NCBI GenBank assembly: GCA_964403505.1 | Contig: CAYOFP010000001.1 | Coordinates: 124,001-188,000 of the forward strand | Direction of reading: 5' to 3' | DNA from: CAKSEI01 sp964403505 | GTDB lineage: Bacteria > Bacillota > Clostridia > Oscillospirales > CAG-272 | DNA: 64,000 bases | In this document: piece after piece, positions 52,871 to 61,105 of the stretch | Layout: each line of letters starts with the position of its first letter | Numbering within the stretch: position 1 is the stretch's first letter | Notes under the pieces: model-generated | What the model saw: only the letters and a program-made list of their open reading frames with translations | Told to the model about the DNA's origin: nothing | Databases searched by the model: none | Position numbers and translations under genes: made by a program

Positions 52871-53341
52871 ATGGAAACGATAATCAAAAAGGTGGCTCAT
52901 CTCAAAGGGATGATCGAGGGCATGGAGCTCGACACTGATAAAAAGGAAGCGAAACTCATTTCTGCGATCGCCGATATCCTCGAGGATCTGACGGACGAGC
53001 TTGCACTCATGCAGGAGGAAGCGGCTGAAATGTCCGACTATGTCGACGAGCTCGACTGTGACCTCGGCGAGGTCGAGGAATACCTCTGGGATGATGACGA
53101 GGACGAGTTCTGCTGCGACGGCGACTGCGACGATTGCGACGAGGACTGCGAATTTGTAGATGACAGCTTTGTACAGGCGGAATGCCCGGATTGCGGAGAA
53201 AAATTCTGCTTTGAGGCAGACTGCGACCCCGAGAACATCGTATGCCCCAACTGCGGCGGACACTTCACATGTGTGTGCCAGTGCGACGATGAAGACGCAG
53301 ACTGCAACGATTGCGTCAAACTCAAGGACGACGAACAATAA
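52871..53341 (+). CDS. CD1247 N-terminal domain protein with Cys/Asp-rich zinc ribbon
   Basis: 156 residues. The N-terminal about 60 residues are helical and coiled-coil-like (METIIKKVAHLKGMIEGMEL, LISAIADILEDLTDELALMQ), as in the clostridial CD1247 family. A strongly acidic, Cys-rich linker follows (FCCDGDCDDCDEDCEF), then a zinc ribbon (CPDCGEKFCF, CPNCGGHFTC) and a final CQCDDEDADCNDC. It would bind metals in the cytoplasm. Its place after efp is conserved in Clostridia; the role is unknown. GAAGGGAGAATTTC precedes the ATG. Confidence 0.85.
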   Translation: METIIKKVAHLKGMIEGMELDTDKKEAKLISAIADILEDLTDELALMQEEAAEMSDYVDELDCDLGEVEEYLWDDDEDEFCCDGDCDDCDEDCEFVDDSFVQAECPDCGEKFCFEADCDPENIVCPNCGGHFTCVCQCDDEDADCNDCVKLKDDEQ

Positions 53342-53352
53342 TCCATGATTTT

Positions 53353-53390
53353 AAAAAATCCCTGCTGACTGTGTCGGCAGGGATTTTTTT
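53353..53390 (+). terminator. Strong terminator after the CD1247-like gene
   Basis: AAAAAATCCCTGC (53353-53365) pairs with GCAGGGATTTTTT (53377-53389). It can also work on the minus strand for the following zinc-ribbon gene. Confidence 0.85.
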
Positions 53391-53404
53391 GTAAAAGGAG
53401 ACGA

Positions 53405-53776
53405 TTATAGGAATTTATTCATAGATTCTTTCAGATGACATACTTCACTTCGTATGTTCTTATTTCTTATCTTCATTTTGTGATACAAGGCATATCCTAT
53501 CCCGCATCCGGCAAATACGATACACAAAAAAGCGATAAGACCCTTTTTCATGTCATTCGTGCACAGGCACAAAGCAAATGCGCCTGCCAGTGTCGAAATA
53601 GCGATACTCGTGCGAAATGTCCGTGCGGGAGTGCGCTCATCGATCATTCCGGCCAGATCGTCCGGATGTTGAAACTCTATATCACACGCAGGACAGCACC
53701 AGAATATCCTGCGTTTTTTCATATAATTGCCGAGTCGTTTATTTCCGCATAAGGGACAACAAAAATTATCAGTCAA
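53405..53776 (-). CDS. Small zinc-ribbon membrane protein
   Basis: Open from 53857, but the TTG at 53776 has GGAG and AGGTGA just upstream, and the extra 27 residues fall in a 13-bp hairpin, so the shorter form (123 residues) is preferred. CPLCG and CPAC pairs form a zinc ribbon; two hydrophobic segments follow (SIAISTLAGAFALCLC; GLIAFLCIVFAGCGIGYALY), then a basic end. Function unknown. It lies among small regulator and zinc-ribbon genes between the efp and rplJL regions. Confidence 0.6.
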   Translation of the reverse strand: MTDNFCCPLCGNKRLGNYMKKRRIFWCCPACDIEFQHPDDLAGMIDERTPARTFRTSIAISTLAGAFALCLCTNDMKKGLIAFLCIVFAGCGIGYALYHKMKIRNKNIRSEVCHLKESMNKFL

Positions 53777-53804
53777 TTCACCTGTTCTCCATAAGAAAAT
53801 CAAG

Positions 53805-53860
53805 GCAATGCCGCATAGATCCAACGGCGCAATTACACCGTCAGATTTATGCGGCATTGC
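53805..53860. other. Hairpin with perfect 13-bp arms
   Basis: GCAATGCCGCATA (53805-53817) pairs with TATGCGGCATTGC (53848-53860). The + strand continues TTTTATCT. It lies upstream of the zinc-ribbon gene and could be a leader structure or an orphan terminator. Confidence 0.55.
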
Positions 53861-53912
53861 TTTTATCTAATTATACTTCTTTTTTGGAATTATGTCAATA
53901 CTAATATGGATT

Positions 53913-53933
53913 ATAATTCTAAAAAAGAATTAT
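53913..53933. promoter_or_regulatory. Inverted-repeat operator over the -10 box of the XRE gene
   Basis: ATAATTCT (53913-53920), 5-bp spacer, AGAATTAT (53926-53933). The -10 like TATAAT at 53912-53917 overlaps the left arm, which fits autorepression by the downstream XRE protein. Confidence 0.6.
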
Positions 53934-53945
53934 TGGCGGTATGAT

Positions 53946-54224
53946 ATGAAGATACGAAAACTCCCATTGGGCAACTGTAATATGGTCGGAGCGAATATTG
54001 AAAAAATAAGAAAAGCGAAAGGCTTAAAGCAAAAGGACTTTATCGCACAGATCCAGGCAAGCGGCCTCGATATCAACCCGACAAGCTACTCCAAATTGGA
54101 GGGACAGGTGCGGAACGCAACGGATAAGGAAATATTTATTATTGCAAAGCTCCTCGGCGTAACCACGGATACGTTATTTCACCATTCCGATGACGACCCG
54201 CACAGCGAGACACCCCGGGAATAA
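53946..54224 (+). CDS. XRE family helix-turn-helix regulator
   Basis: 92 residues from MKIRKLPLGNCNMVGANIEK; an alternative start is the internal ATG at MVGANIEKIRKAKG. Cro/C1-type HTH: IRKAKGLKQKDFIAQIQASG, LDINPTSYSKLEGQVRNATD, KEIFIIAKLLGVTTDTLFHH. It is probably a DNA-binding repressor of its own promoter, which has an inverted repeat. No prophage genes are nearby. Confidence 0.82.
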   Translation: MKIRKLPLGNCNMVGANIEKIRKAKGLKQKDFIAQIQASGLDINPTSYSKLEGQVRNATDKEIFIIAKLLGVTTDTLFHHSDDDPHSETPRE

Positions 54225-54256
54225 AAGCCATCGGCATTTTCACGGGGTGTACCATC

Positions 54257-54574
54257 TTATAGTCTTTTGCAAAATCCTTTGCGGTGACAGTTCGGGCATC
54301 GGCAAACATACATGCCTGCATTATCCTCTATCAGTACCGAAAATTCATACCATTTCGGCGTAAATTCCGTTTGGCAGATCGGACACCGGTAGTTTCGACC
54401 GATCCGAACCCTCTGCACGATCAGCAGGACAACGAAACAGGCAAACAGCAGCGGCACCCAGACCATGTACCACGGCAAATAGCCGAGATGTTCTCCGTTC
54501 CAATGCACTTCCACCTCACATGAGGTCAAAAAGGTTGTACACCCAAGCAGGGACGCAAATAATATTCGTTTCAT
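54257..54574 (-). CDS. Small membrane-anchored zinc-ribbon protein
   Basis: The start at 54574 (MKRILFASLLGCTTFLTSCE) has GGAG 8 nt upstream; 105 residues. The N-terminal signal ends in FLTSC, a lipobox-like site, followed by a second hydrophobic stretch (YMVWVPLLFACFVVLLIVQR) and a C-terminal zinc ribbon (CPICQTEFTPKW ... CRCPNCHRKGFC). A zinc ribbon behind both elements would be cytoplasmic, so the lipobox may be coincidental. Function unknown. Confidence 0.65.
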   Translation of the reverse strand: MKRILFASLLGCTTFLTSCEVEVHWNGEHLGYLPWYMVWVPLLFACFVVLLIVQRVRIGRNYRCPICQTEFTPKWYEFSVLIEDNAGMYVCRCPNCHRKGFCKRL

Positions 54575-54603
54575 TGTTCGATCTCCTCTGTGCTTATTAT
54601 GAA

Positions 54604-54630
54604 AAATGACGGGCGAAATGCCCGTCATTT
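54604..54630 (-). terminator. Terminator of rplJ-rplL
   Basis: AAATGACGGGC pairs perfectly with GCCCGTCATTT around ATTTC, with T runs on both sides, 18 bp past the rplL stop. Confidence 0.85.
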
Positions 54631-54647
54631 TTTAGCTGTATCTTAAA

Positions 54648-55025
54648 TTACTTAAGTTCAACAACTGCGCCTGCAGCCTCGAGCTGAGCCTTGAGAGCCT
54701 CAGCGTCGTCCTTGCTGACAGCTTCCTTAACTGCCTTAGGAGCAGCCTCAACGAGATCCTTTGCGTCCTTAAGACCGAGACCTGTTGCCTCACGTACTGC
54801 CTTGATAACGTCGAGCTTCTTAGCTCCTGCTTCCTTCAGGATTACGTCGAACTCAGTCTTCTCTTCCTCAGCTGCTGCTGCGGGAGCTGCGCCGCCTGCT
54901 ACTGCTACGGGAGCTGCTGCAGATACGCCGAATTCCTCCTCGAGCGCCTTTACGAGGTCATTCATCTCGAGAATTGTAAGTGATTTGATTTCTTCAAGAA
55001 TCGAAAGTGCCTTTTCGCTTGCCAT
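54648..55025 (-). CDS. rplL: 50S ribosomal protein L7/L12
   Basis: 125 residues. The N-terminal dimerisation helix (ILEEIKSLTILEMNDLVKAL), the Ala-rich hinge (AAPVAVAGGAAPAAAAEEEK) and the C-terminal domain (EFDVILKEAGAKKLDVIKAV, GLGLKDAKDLVEAAPKAVKE) are all clear. L7/L12 dimers form the ribosome stalk that recruits translation GTPases. It follows rplJ by 38 bp and shares its leader control. Confidence 0.97.
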   Translation of the reverse strand: MASEKALSILEEIKSLTILEMNDLVKALEEEFGVSAAAPVAVAGGAAPAAAAEEEKTEFDVILKEAGAKKLDVIKAVREATGLGLKDAKDLVEAAPKAVKEAVSKDDAEALKAQLEAAGAVVELK

Positions 55026-55063
55026 TTTAAATATCCTCCAATAATAGATGTTTTCAGCCGTAA

Positions 55064-55588
55064 TTATTCAGCAGCGGCTTCTGCTGCGGGCTCCTCTGAG
55101 CCGTCCTTGTCGATGATAGCCTGAAGAGCATAAGCCAGGTTGTAAAGAGGAGCCTTTACGCTGCCCATGATCTTTGCCACCATTGTTTCCTTAGAAGGAA
55201 CTTTGGATATCTCGGTGACCTCTGCCGCCTCGATAACCTTACCGTCGATAAATCCGCCCTTGACTTCAAAAGTCTCGACCTTTTCTGCGTATTCGCAGAG
55301 AACCTTTGCAGGAGCAATCGGATCGTCTGTGCTGACAGCGATAGCAGTCATGCCGTCCAGCTTATCGCTGAAGTCATAACCTGCATCGGAGCATGCTCTG
55401 CCGATGACCGAGTTCTTATAAACCTTGTACTCAACGCCTGCTGCGCGGAGCGCCGCACGCATCTTGGTATCGTCTTCAACGCTGATACCGGAATAGTTTA
55501 CGAGAACACCTGCACTTGCCGCTTTGACCTTTTCGGAAAGAGCTTCGACAACTGCCTTCTTGGATTCAAGAATTTTTGCACTTGGCAT
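55064..55588 (-). CDS. rplJ: 50S ribosomal protein L10
   Basis: The start at 55588 (MPSAKILESKKAVVEALSEK) follows GGAGGTAAAAGAAAT; 174 residues. L10 motifs include GVLVNYSGISVEDDTKMRAA, LRAAGVEYKVYKNSVIGRAC and ETMVAKIMGSVKAPLYNLAY, and the C-terminal helix binds L7/L12. L10 with L12 binds the leader of its own mRNA to repress translation. The rplK-rplA genes are not upstream, so rplJL is transcribed alone. Confidence 0.97.
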   Translation of the reverse strand: MPSAKILESKKAVVEALSEKVKAASAGVLVNYSGISVEDDTKMRAALRAAGVEYKVYKNSVIGRACSDAGYDFSDKLDGMTAIAVSTDDPIAPAKVLCEYAEKVETFEVKGGFIDGKVIEAAEVTEISKVPSKETMVAKIMGSVKAPLYNLAYALQAIIDKDGSEEPAAEAAAE

Positions 55589-55624
55589 ATTTCTTTTACC
55601 TCCGAATGGTTTTCCCAAAAACAA

Positions 55625-55740
55625 AAAACTTTCTTCCGGCTACGGTGCACAAAAAGAAAGCTCAAATAACTCAAATAAGTATAAGTTTTCTCCTCGGCAG
55701 GAAGCCATATGGCTATTACCGTAACCTGCTGTCTTTGGAT
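55625..55740 (-). ncRNA. Ribosomal protein L10 leader
   Basis: Minus strand CCAAAGACAGCAGGTTACGG, then GCTTCCTGCCGAGGAGAAAA and later TGTGCACCGTAGCCGG. The paired GACAGCAGG and CCTGCCGAGG segments are the known Firmicutes L10-leader core, where the L10-L12 complex binds. Confidence 0.8.
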
Positions 55741-55749
55741 TACCCGAAT

Positions 55750-55778
55750 ATTATAACACCCCCTGAGCGCTTTGTCAA
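55750..55778 (-). promoter_or_regulatory. Consensus promoter of rplJ-rplL
   Basis: Minus strand TTGACA (55778-55773), 17-bp spacer, TATAAT (55755-55750), a perfect housekeeping promoter placed just before the L10 leader. An inverted repeat TAACACCCC/GGGGTGTTA spans it (about 55753-55787) and may be the terminator of the upstream gene. Confidence 0.88.
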
Positions 55779-55859
55779 GGGGTGTTAGTGATTTTTTATT
55801 TATTTTGTCTAAGGACTTAGTTTTACCTCACGCAAATATTAAATATACAATCCGTCAAA

Positions 55860-58800
55860 TCAGAACGGGGAGAAAGTATATCCCTGCCATCCGGCGACAA
55901 AACGTATCAGCCTGGTAAGGTCGGTCTGATTCGGTTTCTTTGATGATCCTATCTTCAAATTATGCACATTGACCGCATCCACATTCATGCCGTCAACATC
56001 CGCACCTGCGAGATATCTGCCGAGGAGCATGATATCCTCTGCGTTTACGCATCCGTCACCGTCTGCATCGCCGTAGAGACCCACGCTGTACTGTACCGTG
56101 ACCGTCTCATGGCAATCCTGACATACCGCGCTCTTTTCGCCCGTGCCGTTTTCAGGAGCGATGATCGTCACCATGTACTCGCCGAGTACATGGTCATGAG
56201 AAGACAGTAAATCAATCGCGTTCTGCAAATTTTCAATTTGCCCGGCACTTTCTGAGGCAGTTATATGATTATTCAATGCCTTTTCAGCGTTTTCAATAGC
56301 AGAAGTCAAAATCGCAAATGACGCGCTTGAATAATCATTGCAATCATAGGATTTCGCTTGGTTGATTTTATCTTTCAATGCAAAATAATTATCATTACGC
56401 AAAAATTCAGCAGTAAGTACAACCGGACTGTCAGGCATAATAAAACTATTATTCTCAACAGTTATTCCATTGTATTTTAATGATCCTTCTACATAGATGT
56501 ATCCGGCATTTTCCAAAATCCGTATATTTTCAACCCTTGATTCTATTTCGACACTAAAAGGTGCGACAATATATCCGCCAGATGCTTTGCGCGTGATAAT
56601 TTGCGTTCGTTTACTGAAAACAGCGGTCAAAGATGCGTCTTCTTTAACGATAAAAGTATATTCCGGCGATGTGCTAACCGTCGCCCCGGATGCATCGATC
56701 CATTTGGAAAATCTGTATTTATATGTCGGCGTTGCCGTCACGGTAACTTCTGCGCCACCGAAAGTCTCAATCCTTTCTTCTGATACAGTGCCCTTTTCTA
56801 TATCTTCGCTATGTATATCAACAGAGCATGGATTTCCGACAGTTGGATATGAATCGACATTGTCTTTCAGTCCGTCGTTATCGTAGTCGACAAATGTGGA
56901 ATTTGTGCCATTGTCATATAAAGTGAATGGGTGCCCATTATGATTAAACAACTTGGTAACCGTGATTGGGGAAGTGAAGACAACACCTTCTGTATTATTA
57001 ATAATAAAACTACCTGCGTTTATCCCCTCAATATTTTGTAATGTTGTTCCTTCTAAAATAATAGTGTGCGAACCACTTGGTGTAATTGTGACCCCGCCGG
57101 TCTTTAAATAATTTCCTTTTAAAACTAATTGTCCCGCATTCAAATTACAAACATAACCTTTTTCGTACCCAATTCCAAATCCGTATATAATACTTTCGTT
57201 CAATGCATCTGTGCAAAAATCACCATTTACAATCCATACTGAATTTGACGAGTATTGATTTAACGAAACAAATCTATTGCTTGCGCTAAAGTCTCCATTA
57301 ACTGTTAAATTTCCGTACAAGCACAAATGAAACCAATTATTGCCGGTGTTATAGCAATTTGAACCCTTTAAACTGAAATCACCGTTTACAAAAAAATTTG
57401 CATTTTCGTAAATATATATCCAGCCATTTGTTACATAGGTCCAATGCACTTCAGCTGAAAAGTTTACATTGTTTCCCACATTTATTATATTATAATCGAA
57501 TAGTTTAATTAAACTATTCGAGTAAAAATTGTTATATATGTTTAACTCGCCATATACATAAAGATGGATAGAATTTTCTCCATACCCTATTCTTTGATTA
57601 CCTTTTAGAGTAAGATTTTTCACATTGAATTGTCCGCCTGAATCAATGGTAAATGTTGAAACCGAATTTGCACCATGATTACCTGCACTAATATATGCAT
57701 CACCCTTAACATCCAGCAAACCCTTGGCGCCAATAGCTATTATACCGCCAGCAACACTTCCAGAATAATAATCCCCCTCAACCGTAATATTATTGTTAAT
57801 TGTTAGCGAACGACTGATAGTCAATTCGGGAACAATCAAATCGCAATTATCGTATTCTACATTTTTATCAATAACAAGTGGCGCTAAAATCCTATTATGA
57901 AATGTAACTAAACAAGTAGTATCTTTATCGTTATCAGAAACAATTATTGGTTTATTAAATTCATATTTTTTGTTAGTTATCGTTGCTTTTTCAACTCTTT
58001 CATCTACATTAATCTTTTTCACTTCATTTCTAATATAATCTATGAATTTAGGACATTTAAAAAAGCAATCATTATATTCATATTCAATTGTCTTGCCCAA
58101 TAACTGTTCTGCATATTTTTTCCCTGACTTAAAAATTGATGTATATATTTTATAAAAGTATTCAAAATCATCAATAGTATCGGAATATACTAAATCGGTA
58201 TTAAAATAGATTAATTTTTTATTCATTTCATATTGAGCTGAATATAAAAACTTAACTAAATAAATATAAGTTATATATTCTTCTGCCGAGGGATGTTTCC
58301 AAATAACATCAAAGAATAACCAACCTGTAAATTGCCCTGCTATACTAATTAGTTTAACTATCGGCTCATCAAATCCAAAGAAATCCCCAATTTTATCAAG
58401 AATATTGTCAATAACCTCTTTTGTAATTGTTTCAACAATATATGTAGCATAATTGGTTGTAATATTAGATTTAATCCTTTTTAATCCTTTTATTAAATCC
58501 TCATCTAAATCATCAAATGCCAATATATAATCAATTAGGTCAACCTCCACATTTTGATAAAATAAAATTGTGTTGATGCACTTAGTCAATTTTACTATGT
58601 GTTCCCAGTCTTTTATATCATCTTTATAATATTTATAAAATGTATTAGTTATTTCCGTTCTATTTTTTATATTTAATTTGCCTATTGCAACATCAAATTC
58701 ACAAGTTTTGTTTATCGATTGTTGTAAAACATTATCGTATTGTTCTTCTAAAGTATGATTTTCGATAAACGCTTTGTTAAAATTATCAATAAAACTTAAA

Positions 58801-59264
58801 GAGTTTTTTAGCGCTTTTAATGATGCGGATTCTTTATTAACAACATTACTCCAAAATTCACTGGTTTCATCTTCATAAATGTTTTTTAACACATCAGTTA
58901 TTGCTTTATCTGCCGATTCATTGTTCATCTTAGATGTTACACCTATAGCATCAGTAATCGCATAAAAAGTTTTACTGAAACTTCCTACCGACTTAAGAGA
59001 AGTTTCCAATGATGCAAAAAATTGATCATCTAAATTATTAAACTGTTCACCCGCATTAATAATTGAATCTGTAATTGGTTTTCTCATAACATCATTGTAA
59101 TGCATTAAATACCAAGTATATCCATAGTATACATCTGTATAACTAACATCTGTAAAGTCTTGTTCAGAGGACGCTTTTGAAATGGCAGAGACCGGTAATT
59201 TCAAATATGTTAATACCCCAAAAGAAATTGCAAATGTTAACACCAAACTGATAAACCTTTTCAT
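55860..59264 (-). CDS. AT-rich giant secreted protein with beta-solenoid-like region, FIVAR-like and dockerin-like ends
   Basis: 1134 residues. Signal peptide MKRFISLVLTFAISFGVLTY. Residues about 35-430 are helical and polar, without known family. About 450-760 is a run of short beta repeats (LTISRSLTINNNITVEGDYY; GDFSLKGSNCYNTGNNWF; NLTVNGDFSASNRF), a parallel beta-helix pattern. A Ca-binding type-3-like loop (DYDNDGLKDNVDSYPTVG), two InlB_B-like repeats (YKYRFSKWIDASGATV), a FIVAR-like helical stretch (YSSASFAILTSAIENAEKAL), a CQDC segment and a dockerin-like end (GDADGDGCVNAEDIMLLGRY; second half KKPNQTDLTRLIRFVAGW) follow. The first two thirds are clearly more AT-rich than the neighbours, suggesting transfer. 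No SLH domain. Confidence 0.75.
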   Translation of the reverse strand: MKRFISLVLTFAISFGVLTYLKLPVSAISKASSEQDFTDVSYTDVYYGYTWYLMHYNDVMRKPITDSIINAGEQFNNLDDQFFASLETSLKSVGSFSKTFYAITDAIGVTSKMNNESADKAITDVLKNIYEDETSEFWSNVVNKESASLKALKNSLSFIDNFNKAFIENHTLEEQYDNVLQQSINKTCEFDVAIGKLNIKNRTEITNTFYKYYKDDIKDWEHIVKLTKCINTILFYQNVEVDLIDYILAFDDLDEDLIKGLKRIKSNITTNYATYIVETITKEVIDNILDKIGDFFGFDEPIVKLISIAGQFTGWLFFDVIWKHPSAEEYITYIYLVKFLYSAQYEMNKKLIYFNTDLVYSDTIDDFEYFYKIYTSIFKSGKKYAEQLLGKTIEYEYNDCFFKCPKFIDYIRNEVKKINVDERVEKATITNKKYEFNKPIIVSDNDKDTTCLVTFHNRILAPLVIDKNVEYDNCDLIVPELTISRSLTINNNITVEGDYYSGSVAGGIIAIGAKGLLDVKGDAYISAGNHGANSVSTFTIDSGGQFNVKNLTLKGNQRIGYGENSIHLYVYGELNIYNNFYSNSLIKLFDYNIINVGNNVNFSAEVHWTYVTNGWIYIYENANFFVNGDFSLKGSNCYNTGNNWFHLCLYGNLTVNGDFSASNRFVSLNQYSSNSVWIVNGDFCTDALNESIIYGFGIGYEKGYVCNLNAGQLVLKGNYLKTGGVTITPSGSHTIILEGTTLQNIEGINAGSFIINNTEGVVFTSPITVTKLFNHNGHPFTLYDNGTNSTFVDYDNDGLKDNVDSYPTVGNPCSVDIHSEDIEKGTVSEERIETFGGAEVTVTATPTYKYRFSKWIDASGATVSTSPEYTFIVKEDASLTAVFSKRTQIITRKASGGYIVAPFSVEIESRVENIRILENAGYIYVEGSLKYNGITVENNSFIMPDSPVVLTAEFLRNDNYFALKDKINQAKSYDCNDYSSASFAILTSAIENAEKALNNHITASESAGQIENLQNAIDLLSSHDHVLGEYMVTIIAPENGTGEKSAVCQDCHETVTVQYSVGLYGDADGDGCVNAEDIMLLGRYLAGADVDGMNVDAVNVHNLKIGSSKKPNQTDLTRLIRFVAGWQGYTFSPF

Positions 59265-59448
59265 GATAACCTCCTAAATTTAATTGATATTATTACTATA
59301 TAATAAACAAGTAATATCTTCACCATTATACATAGCATGATATTGTCATAATATTATACAACGTTATTTTCGTTTTGTCAACTTAAATTTCGTTCGAGAT
59401 AGAATAAAGAAAACGTTTCCTGTATAATATACGCAGGAGGACGTTGCT

Positions 59449-59784
59449 ATGAAATTTTGTGATATTCTGCGAGAGCTGATCGAAGATAGCGATTTGACGC
59501 AAAAGCAGTTTGCCGCCGATCTGCACATCCCTGCCTCAACCGTCGGCGGATATGTTCAGGGTACGAGCGAGCCTGATTTCTCAACGCTTCTGCAGATTGC
59601 CGATTACTTCAGCGTTACGACAGATTATCTGCTCGATCGGCGCAATCATAACTCTGTTTCATCACGGGAAGACGATCTTTTACGTGTCTTCTCCCGTCTT
59701 ACTCCCGAGCAGCAGCGCATTTATATTGAACAGGGAAAAGCATTCTCCCGAGTGGGATACAAAAACGGAAAATCGGCGCAATAG
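59449..59784 (+). CDS. XRE family helix-turn-helix regulator
   Basis: 111 residues. MKFCDILRELIEDSDLTQKQ, FAADLHIPASTVGGYVQGTS, EPDFSTLLQIADYFSVTTDY LLDR form a standard XRE HTH; the C-terminal region (DDLLRVFSRLTPEQQRIYIE) is short and helical. It resembles small clostridial regulators with DNA-binding domain only. AGGAGGACGTTGCT precedes the ATG. It is divergent from the AT-rich secreted protein gene. Confidence 0.85.
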   Translation: MKFCDILRELIEDSDLTQKQFAADLHIPASTVGGYVQGTSEPDFSTLLQIADYFSVTTDYLLDRRNHNSVSSREDDLLRVFSRLTPEQQRIYIEQGKAFSRVGYKNGKSAQ

Positions 59785-59805
59785 ACCGATTTTCCGTATT
59801 TTTAT
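59765..59805 (+). terminator. Terminator overlapping the XRE stop codon
   Basis: ACGGAAAATCGG (59765-59776) pairs with CCGATTTTCCGT (59786-59797), then ATTTTTATTTT. The stem begins within the last codons of the gene. Confidence 0.85.
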
Positions 59806-59825
59806 TTTATAGATACCCAAAAGAA

Positions 59826-60190
59826 AGGGCGAACCCCCGGCGAGGGTTCGCCCTCTTTTGCGCTCTGCGCAAAATTCACCCACTCCTGCGCTTTTATAAG
59901 GCAGAAGTGTTTCGCCGGCAGCAAGCGGCGATTTAAGGCTCTGCCTTAAAAATCCGGTCGCTTTTTGAAAAAAGCAACGCAAAAACTTTATCTCTGTCGC
60001 CGAGAAATCTTCCCATCAAAAGTTTTTGAAAGGGGTGCGGGGTGAGGTTGCCTGCGCCGCCGGTGGCGGATGAAGCAGACATAACGAAGTGCAGCGGTCG
60101 GCGATTGACAAGGTGCGTTCCGCACCGCAGGCAGAGCCGGGCACCGCAAAAGGAGAACTTTTTTCAAAAAGTTTCCCCCGCATAAAACAC
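59826..60190. repeat. Non-coding structured intergenic region
   Basis: No gene is supported in 59785-60199. It contains a GGGCGAACCC/GGGTTCGCCC hairpin (59826-59852), CAAAAACTTT/AAAGTTTTTG arms about 30 nt apart (about 59981-60028), and AACTTTTT-TC-AAAAAGTT (about 60148-60166). GC-rich stretches between them look like decayed dispersed repeats; short fragments resemble other intergenic hairpins here. Confidence 0.5.
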
Positions 60191-60199
60191 AAACAAGCT

Positions 60200-61105
60200 C
60201 TATATCACAAACTGTTTTATCGGTTTGATCGCCGTGCCGTCGGGGTATTCACGCACCTCGCCGAGTGCGAAGAAGCCTTCGCTTCCGCACAGGCGCACAC
60301 GGGTGCCCGCAGGAAGATCGAGCGATATCTTTTTTAAATATATCTCAAGTCCCGAGTGTGCGAGCTTCTCGAAAAATGCGGGCAGGAGCACTGCCTTCAA
60401 ATCGGAAAAAAGCTCTTCTATCGGCATGAGCGCCGCTATGCGCTCCGCTTCGCTCATTTCTTCAAGCTCTTTAAGCATTTTTGCGTGCTCAAGCGTGAAA
60501 AGTCCGCTTCTTGTTCGCTTGAGGGTCTTCATTACCCCTCTGCAGCCGAGAGTGCGTCCGATATCGGCGCACAGGGTGCGTATATAGGTACCCGACGAAC
60601 AGCTCACCTCTAATATATATTCATCCTCCGTCTCGCCCTGCGTGACGCCGAGCGAATGAACGGTGATCTCCCTCGGTTGCCGGTCGATTTCGATATTCTT
60701 TCTTGCGAGGTCGACGAGCTTTCGTCCGCCGATCTTGATCGCCGAGTACATGGGAGGTATCTGACTTATTTGGCCTGTAAATTCTTTACATACCGCCTCG
60801 ACCGCATCACGCCCGGGCAGTACACCGTCATAGCGGGATGTCACAGTTCCCGTGATATCCTCGGTATCGGTCTCGATGCCGAGCTTCAGCGTGGCGATAT
60901 ACTCCTTACTGTCGCAGGAAAGAAACTCTGCCGCCTTCGCCGCACGTCCCACCATCACGACCAGTGCACCGGTCGCAAGAGGATCGAGCGTGCCTGTATG
61001 TCCGACTCTCTTCGTATTATAAAGGCGGCGCACCCGATTCACCACATCGTGAGAGGTAGCGCCCTGCTCCTTATAGATACATAAAACTCCCGAGGGCTCG
61101 CTCAT
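60200..61105 (-). CDS. truB: tRNA pseudouridine55 synthase
   Basis: 301 residues. GVLCIYKEQGATSHDVVNRV, the catalytic Asp in VGHTGTLDPLATGALVV, and GQISQIPPMYSAIKIGGRKL are TruB hallmarks, as is CSSGTYIRTLCADIG. It makes pseudouridine 55 in tRNA T-arms. The C-terminal PUA-like part (PAGTRVRLCGSEGFFALGEV) is complete. The start overlaps the nrnA stop by 4 bp. Confidence 0.95.
   Translation of the reverse strand: MSEPSGVLCIYKEQGATSHDVVNRVRRLYNTKRVGHTGTLDPLATGALVVMVGRAAKAAEFLSCDSKEYIATLKLGIETDTEDITGTVTSRYDGVLPGRDAVEAVCKEFTGQISQIPPMYSAIKIGGRKLVDLARKNIEIDRQPREITVHSLGVTQGETEDEYILEVSCSSGTYIRTLCADIGRTLGCRGVMKTLKRTRSGLFTLEHAKMLKELEEMSEAERIAALMPIEELFSDLKAVLLPAFFEKLAHSGLEIYLKKISLDLPAGTRVRLCGSEGFFALGEVREYPDGTAIKPIKQFVI

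Noticed and set aside
59449..59784. XRE regulator as a sign of a prophage
   Set aside because: No integrase, terminase, capsid or lysis genes lie near either XRE gene; both look like ordinary chromosomal regulators.
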